A DNA stretch of 64,000 bases from Chamaelirium japonicum (Eukaryota > Streptophyta > Magnoliopsida > Liliales > Melanthiaceae). The DNA is taken from contig OX393555.1 of assembly GCA_947650365.1 (NCBI GenBank), forward strand, positions 12,958,340 to 13,022,339. The letters are read 5' to 3'. Position 1 is the first letter of the stretch. Each line of letters begins with the position of its first letter. A program made the position numbers and the translations under genes. The notes under the pieces are model-generated. The model had not been told where the DNA came from. It did no database searches and was given only the letters and a program-made list of their open reading frames with translations. Below, in pieces: positions 59,941-64,000 of this stretch.

Positions 59941-60085
59941 CACCCACATTCGGCTAGTTGGGGACTTCTACATTTTGCAAAGGCGCCCACATTCAGTACA
60001 TACGTCCATATTATGTGAAGGCTCCCACATTCGGTGAGGGCGCCCATATTTCGCGTGGCGCCCACATCAGGTACAACCGTCCGCT
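59940..60085. repeat. Short repeat GGCGCCCACATTCGG
   Basis: CGCACCCACATTCGGC, GGCGCCCACATTCAGT, GGCTCCCACATTCGGT, GGCGCCCATATTTCGC and GGCGCCCACATCAGGT recur within 130 bp. Confidence 0.7.
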
Positions 60086-60752
60086 GAAATCACCCTTCGG
60101 TAAGATGCTTATGTTATTCAAACTGTCTCATGGATTTAATTCAATATGTTAAAAACGAATATGTAAAGAAAGAAATCAGATGTGAATCAGACTAAGCAAT
60201 TTCACATGCTACCCATTTGGACAATCATATAGATCAGAAGTAAATTGATGAAATTTTCATTAGAACGACATGCTTACATGATTGTCTAACCTTACTGCAT
60301 CTTGAAAAACCAAAAAAAATTACAACTTACTAATTGATAGAATCACAGTGAGTACATTTGAACTGATACCTACTTGTCTACATATGGAGAACAATATGTT
60401 CCATCAGCTTCAACATTTGCTACAACATCCCTACAAAAGTACGAAACATGCTCACAGGTCCTACTGAACCAGCCGTTGCCTCAAAAGGATCACAGTTCCT
60501 AATTAATCAGTTGGTTGCGCCTTCACTGGGTGAATCTTGACCTACGGACATATAAAAAAAAAAGAAGCATTGCACTCTTGAGGAACAACAGGACCGACAC
60601 CCGGTGCATGCCTCACACTGTTTTTCTTGAGAAGACTTAAAAGAAAGAAAAAGTAATATATAAATACACAGACATTTGATTTCCTAATTCTTCAAGGGGA
60701 GAGAAGTATTGGATGCATGAAATAAAACAGAATCCATCTCCCAAAAGCATAC

Positions 60753-60863
60753 CTTAGTAACGGTTCTTCCAATACTCTGAAGATGAAAAGAATCACAACC
60801 AACACATTGATACACATATGAGAGTTTCAAGGGAGTGTCCTTCATCGCACTTGCAGAAGCCAG
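60753..60863 (-). CDS. Exon-like fragment of a TRM1-type tRNA (guanine-26) dimethyltransferase
   Basis: A 111-base block bounded by AG and GT reads as 37 residues: LASASAMKDTPLKLSYVYQC, then VGCDSFHLQSIGRTVTK. This closely matches the segment of plant TRM1 that spans the start of its zinc-binding ribbon (SASAMKNTPLKLSYVYQC-x-GCDSFHLQ in the family, from memory). TRM1 makes m2,2G at position 26 of tRNAs using S-adenosylmethionine. None of the methyltransferase core exons were found within the window to the right, nor the following ribbon exon to the left. It may be a captured or residual exon, or part of a gene whose other exons lie far away. It is phase 0 at both ends. Confidence 0.55.
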
Positions 60864-60949
60864 CTTTATCAAAAGAAGTTGGACAATTTGTTACGGAGTA
60901 AACAAATTTAGAAAGTACATATTGCTCCCTTCAATTCAGTATATCAATT

Positions 60950-61320
60950 GCCCCCTATAATTAGGGGCTTTCAAAGTCCATTGCCACCCATTGTCTAAAG
61001 TGTAACTTATACTACCCGTTTTTGAGGTAGCTGTACCCATATCCTATGGTTAGGGTTGAGTTTTCAGTCGTAAAAAACATGTGAAATATCAAATAGTCTT
61101 TATGGTTTGCCCCCATAATTAAGGGCTTTCAAAGTCCATTGCCACCCCATTGTTTAAAGTAATTTATACTACCCGTTTTTGAGATAGATGTACCCATATC
61201 CTATGGTTAGGGTCGGGTTTCAGTCGTAAAAAACATGTGAAATATCAGATAGTCTACAGGGTTTGCTAATTAGGGGCTTTCAAAGTCCAGTGCCATCCCC
61301 GTTGTTTAAAGTATGGTGGT
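60950..61320. repeat. Tandem repeat, about 155 bp, 2.3 copies
   Basis: TTAGGGGCTTTCAAAGTCC (or TTAAGGG...) starts at 60961, 61119 and 61270. Each full unit also contains TATACTACCCGTTTTTGAG, TACCCATATCCTATGGTTAG and GTCGTAAAAAACATGTGAAA. Confidence 0.9.
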
Positions 61321-61988
61321 GAAGGAAGAAAGCTTCTTGTGAAGAAAACAAAGTCTCGTCGGAACACAAAGGCTCGCCAGTTAAACCAAGGCAATAGGAA
61401 TTTGTTAAAAGACAAAAAAAAATCCAAGATTAGGAGATAGTAAGATTATTTTTAGCCTCTTTCCAATAAATTCCAGTATGATCAATGATGTAAAACGACT
61501 AAAGTATCGATGATCCAAAGAAGCACAATACACGATAAAGACAATAATATAGCTTTTCCAATCATTTAAGCAATTGGAAGTCAGTAGCATATGCAACTTG
61601 TAGCTTTGTTGCAATATGTGTAGTTCAAATATGAATCTTTCACCTTATGGATCTGTTACAACCCTTTAAACATATAATTAGCATATAAAGTAAACCAATA
61701 GCAAAGGTCAAATAAATTTAGGATAAAAGGAGCACAAAGGGGTTAGGCTATTTGAGCTTTTGTGATCAACTATGGAACCCTAGCTCTATTTTTCATGTTG
61801 AATTTCCATGCATAGGTTCAGAGTTTTGATATTTCGGAGTGAAATGGTAATGGGTGAACACAAAATTCACAACATAAGGGAGGATAGGGGAAGAGTGGAA
61901 ATCCAAATTGCCCAAAAAACAACAAAACTTGCCACATAATACAAAGATATTTGTACAGTGAAAAGTAGATTGAAGAGCATTCATATAC
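61321..61988. other. No exon recognised
   Basis: AT-rich spacer, possibly intronic to the minus-strand candidate gene. Confidence 0.35.
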
Positions 61989-62941
61989 TTGTAATTCCTT
62001 TACTTTCGTTGTTGCATCCATATATGTAGTGGGACCACTTTGAACCACATAGAACCTGCCCCGAGCTAATGTATTCATTCTGTAATTAAATAAAAAATAA
62101 TATATTAATTTTAAATCATTCAAATTCCATTTGTCAAATCTATACCTACCAATCGGTTCTCATTGCTTCTTAAATAATTTGTTCGACCATTCAAAATAGT
62201 ATTAGGTCTAGGATTTAAATAACGATAATGGAAAAAAACAAATTATCTAGTTCGTAAGTGATAAGGAAGAAAATAAACAGCCTAAATTCCAATTCTCATA
62301 CTTATTGTCACAGTGGGCGGCAAACCCTTTTGAGCTTTGTTTTGATTTTTTTGAGCCAAAATGAAACCCATTCGAAGCCCAATATCCAAATGACTTGTGT
62401 GGTGCAACTGGGTGATCAAATAATAACTTTGTCCCAAGCCCTCTAGACTTGTTGCACAGAGAAAAAAAAAAGATCAAAATACCCATCTATTACGTATGTG
62501 CTTGGAGTTCTATTAAGGTCTGCACATCTAGTCAGCCATACCATTAAATCTAAGGTCAACCATGACCTAATTTTCCTATTTATGATTAAAACAACCTAAT
62601 AACTAAAATATGACGGAAGGACTCAAATCAAAGTGTCGTAATTATTGCTCCTCCGGAGACTTGGTTTCCTCTAACTATCCAAACTACTCAAACCTTTCAT
62701 CCTCTCAACAAAGGAAGTGCTTATAGGCACTTCATAGATTCTGTCTTCTTAGAAAGCAAACCAGTTTTTTAAAAATGAATGGATGAGCAAACAAAAAAAA
62801 CTAAACAATTGAAGGAAAACAATTATTTGTTGATTCACCAAACTCATAAACCAACCTCATTTGAAGGGTGCTGGGACATAGCAGCGCTTCACGGGTCATG
62901 ACCTCTTCTTCCATCTCCATATCAATCTCCCTCGCTTCTTG
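61989..62941 (-). CDS. Two candidate exons of an unrecognised minus-strand gene
   Basis: Exon-like blocks 62941-62856 and 62079-61989 have good splice borders (acceptors TGTCTTTCAG and TTTAATTACAG; donors ATGAG/GTTGG and ACAA/GTATAT) and compatible phases. Together they give 59 residues, beginning QEAREIDMEMEEEVMTREAL and ending TTYMDATTKVKELQ, with RGRFYVVQSGPTTYMD in the middle. I do not recognise the family. The TRM1-like block at 60863-60753 is phase-compatible downstream, but nothing shows that they are joined. An upstream segment at 63288-63190 (MSDFFGGNVCKGPWQRDRFS) could be an earlier exon. Confidence 0.4.
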
Positions 62942-64000
62942 CTGAAAGACAGACATTGATTTCAGTATTAATACAAAACAAAACCAACAGAAACATTCTA
63001 AATCAAAAAATTGAATTAACCAAAAAATCAAATACTAAAACGAAGAAGGAAAAATCCAACTATTACACATGCAGACCTCCCCACAAATATCAACACATCA
63101 ATCTCCATTTCTTCATGCTAATAATTCCAATTCAAATAAACAAATGAATGCATGAGTTAAAAAAACCAAAAATAACTGGGGGAAAAATAATTGATTGATT
63201 CACCAAACCGTGAATCGAATGTCTTGTCAATCCTTAAGCTAAACCGATCTCTTTGCCAGGGACCTTTACACACATTACCTCCAAAAAAATCAGACATTGC
63301 GAAAGGATGAGAAAAAAACCCAGATAAAAGTTGGGGGCGGGGGGGATTGTGAGCAAATTGAGTAAAGGGGAAAGAAAAGAACAGAAGGAAAAATAAATCA
63401 AAAAGAAAATGGGAAAACAAAAAAAAGGGAAAATGTAACAAAGTATAACAAAGAAAATGGAAAAACAAAAAACATGAGCGAGGGAGATAACGGGAACCAA
63501 ATAGAACAAAGAAAAGGAAGAAAAACAGCTAAAGGGAAAAAAAAATAAAATGATGAAAAAATAAAATAAAAAATAAATCAAAGAAAAAAAAAGAACCTGA
63601 GCGAGAGAGATAAGAAAACAAAAAAGAACAAATAAACAGTGAAAAAAGAAAATAAAAGAAAAATCAAAAAGTGGGAGAGAGAGAGATGAAAAAGAGAACA
63701 AACGGGGGGAAAATTATCAGAACAAAAAAAGAAAACAAAGAAAATGCTTGAAAAAGAAAATGAAAAAAAAATAGAGGGTGGGTGATAGAGAAAGAGAGGT
63801 GCAAACAAAGAAATGGGGGAAAAAAAGCTGGAACAGGACATATTAGAGCAAGGAAAATGATTATCAGAGGCTTAGATCAAAAAAAAGAGAGAGAAGATGA
63901 GATCTGAAAACCACGGTTGTAACAATGTTGATCTGTTTTCAAACACTTCCAAGCCATCCCGATTCAAATTGCCTATAGTGCTTGCACCTTACGATGATTA
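62942..64000. other. Purine-rich degenerate repeats; no certain gene
   Basis: 63350-63900 is almost all A and G on the plus strand, with loosely repeated phrases such as GAGCGAG(G/A)GAGATAA, GAACAAA and GAAAATGG at about 100-bp spacing. The pyrimidine-rich complement produces long hydrophobic open frames (Phe/Leu/Ser) that are not genes. Confidence 0.45.

Noticed and set aside
63234..63841. Hydrophobic Phe/Leu/Ser-rich proteins on the minus strand
   Set aside because: Translation of a purine/pyrimidine-skewed low-complexity region.

Overview
This window is nuclear DNA from a flowering plant, not a microbe. The genes are split by GT-AG introns, the protein matches are to plant families, and the rest is a dense mix of plant transposons (copia and gypsy LTR elements, Cassandra, TRIM and SMART miniature elements, a LINE, hAT elements, fold-back MITEs) with very long (GA)n, (CT)n and (TA)n tracts. 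There are no operons, CRISPR arrays or phage genes. The species cannot be fixed from the sequence. There is one 500-base assembly gap (6211-6710).

I could model four genes to some degree. (1) An intronless trihelix-type transcription factor, minus strand, 2077-3372. (2) A small two-exon acidic protein of the Hev b 5 type, minus strand, 8977-9515, with an apparent single-base frameshift. (3) A five-exon plastid-type NTF2/SnoaL-fold protein with a C-terminal membrane segment, plus strand, 19291-22458; it was assembled by hand from splice signals and homology, and its introns host several transposons. (4) A DEK-C plus SWIB chromatin protein, minus strand, 46185 to 40391, with a 26-residue polyglutamine run, a 4.6-kb first intron full of nested transposons, and no 3' end found. 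Exon-like pieces of further genes lie at 60753-60863 (TRM1-like) and 61989-62941 (unrecognised), both minus strand.

Layout: 1-6.2 kb holds a 7-copy 147-bp tandem array, gene 1, MITE-like repeats and a non-LTR retroposon with target-site duplication. 6.2-10.7 kb holds the gap, hAT-type GGGCC-rich repeats and gene 2. 10.7-13.3 kb is a chain of three fold-back elements set in (TA)n tracts, followed by a Cassandra element with 5S-rRNA-like LTRs. 13.3-19 kb holds inverted repeats, a decayed LINE and a field of short palindromic repeats. 19.3-22.5 kb is gene 3. 22.5-40 kb is mostly gene-poor, with gypsy and hAT transposase remnants. 40.4-46.2 kb is gene 4. 48.0-58.1 kb is a complete but mutated 10,008-bp Ty1/copia element with two 2,137-bp LTRs and a perfect 5-bp target duplication. 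58-64 kb is degenerate tandem repeats and the exon fragments.

I see no sign of a new multi-gene system. The strongest observations are structural: several elements bounded exactly by their target duplications, nested insertions inside introns, a SMART element split by a hAT element, fold-back elements embedded in TA tracts, and two matching hairpins in the copia leader.
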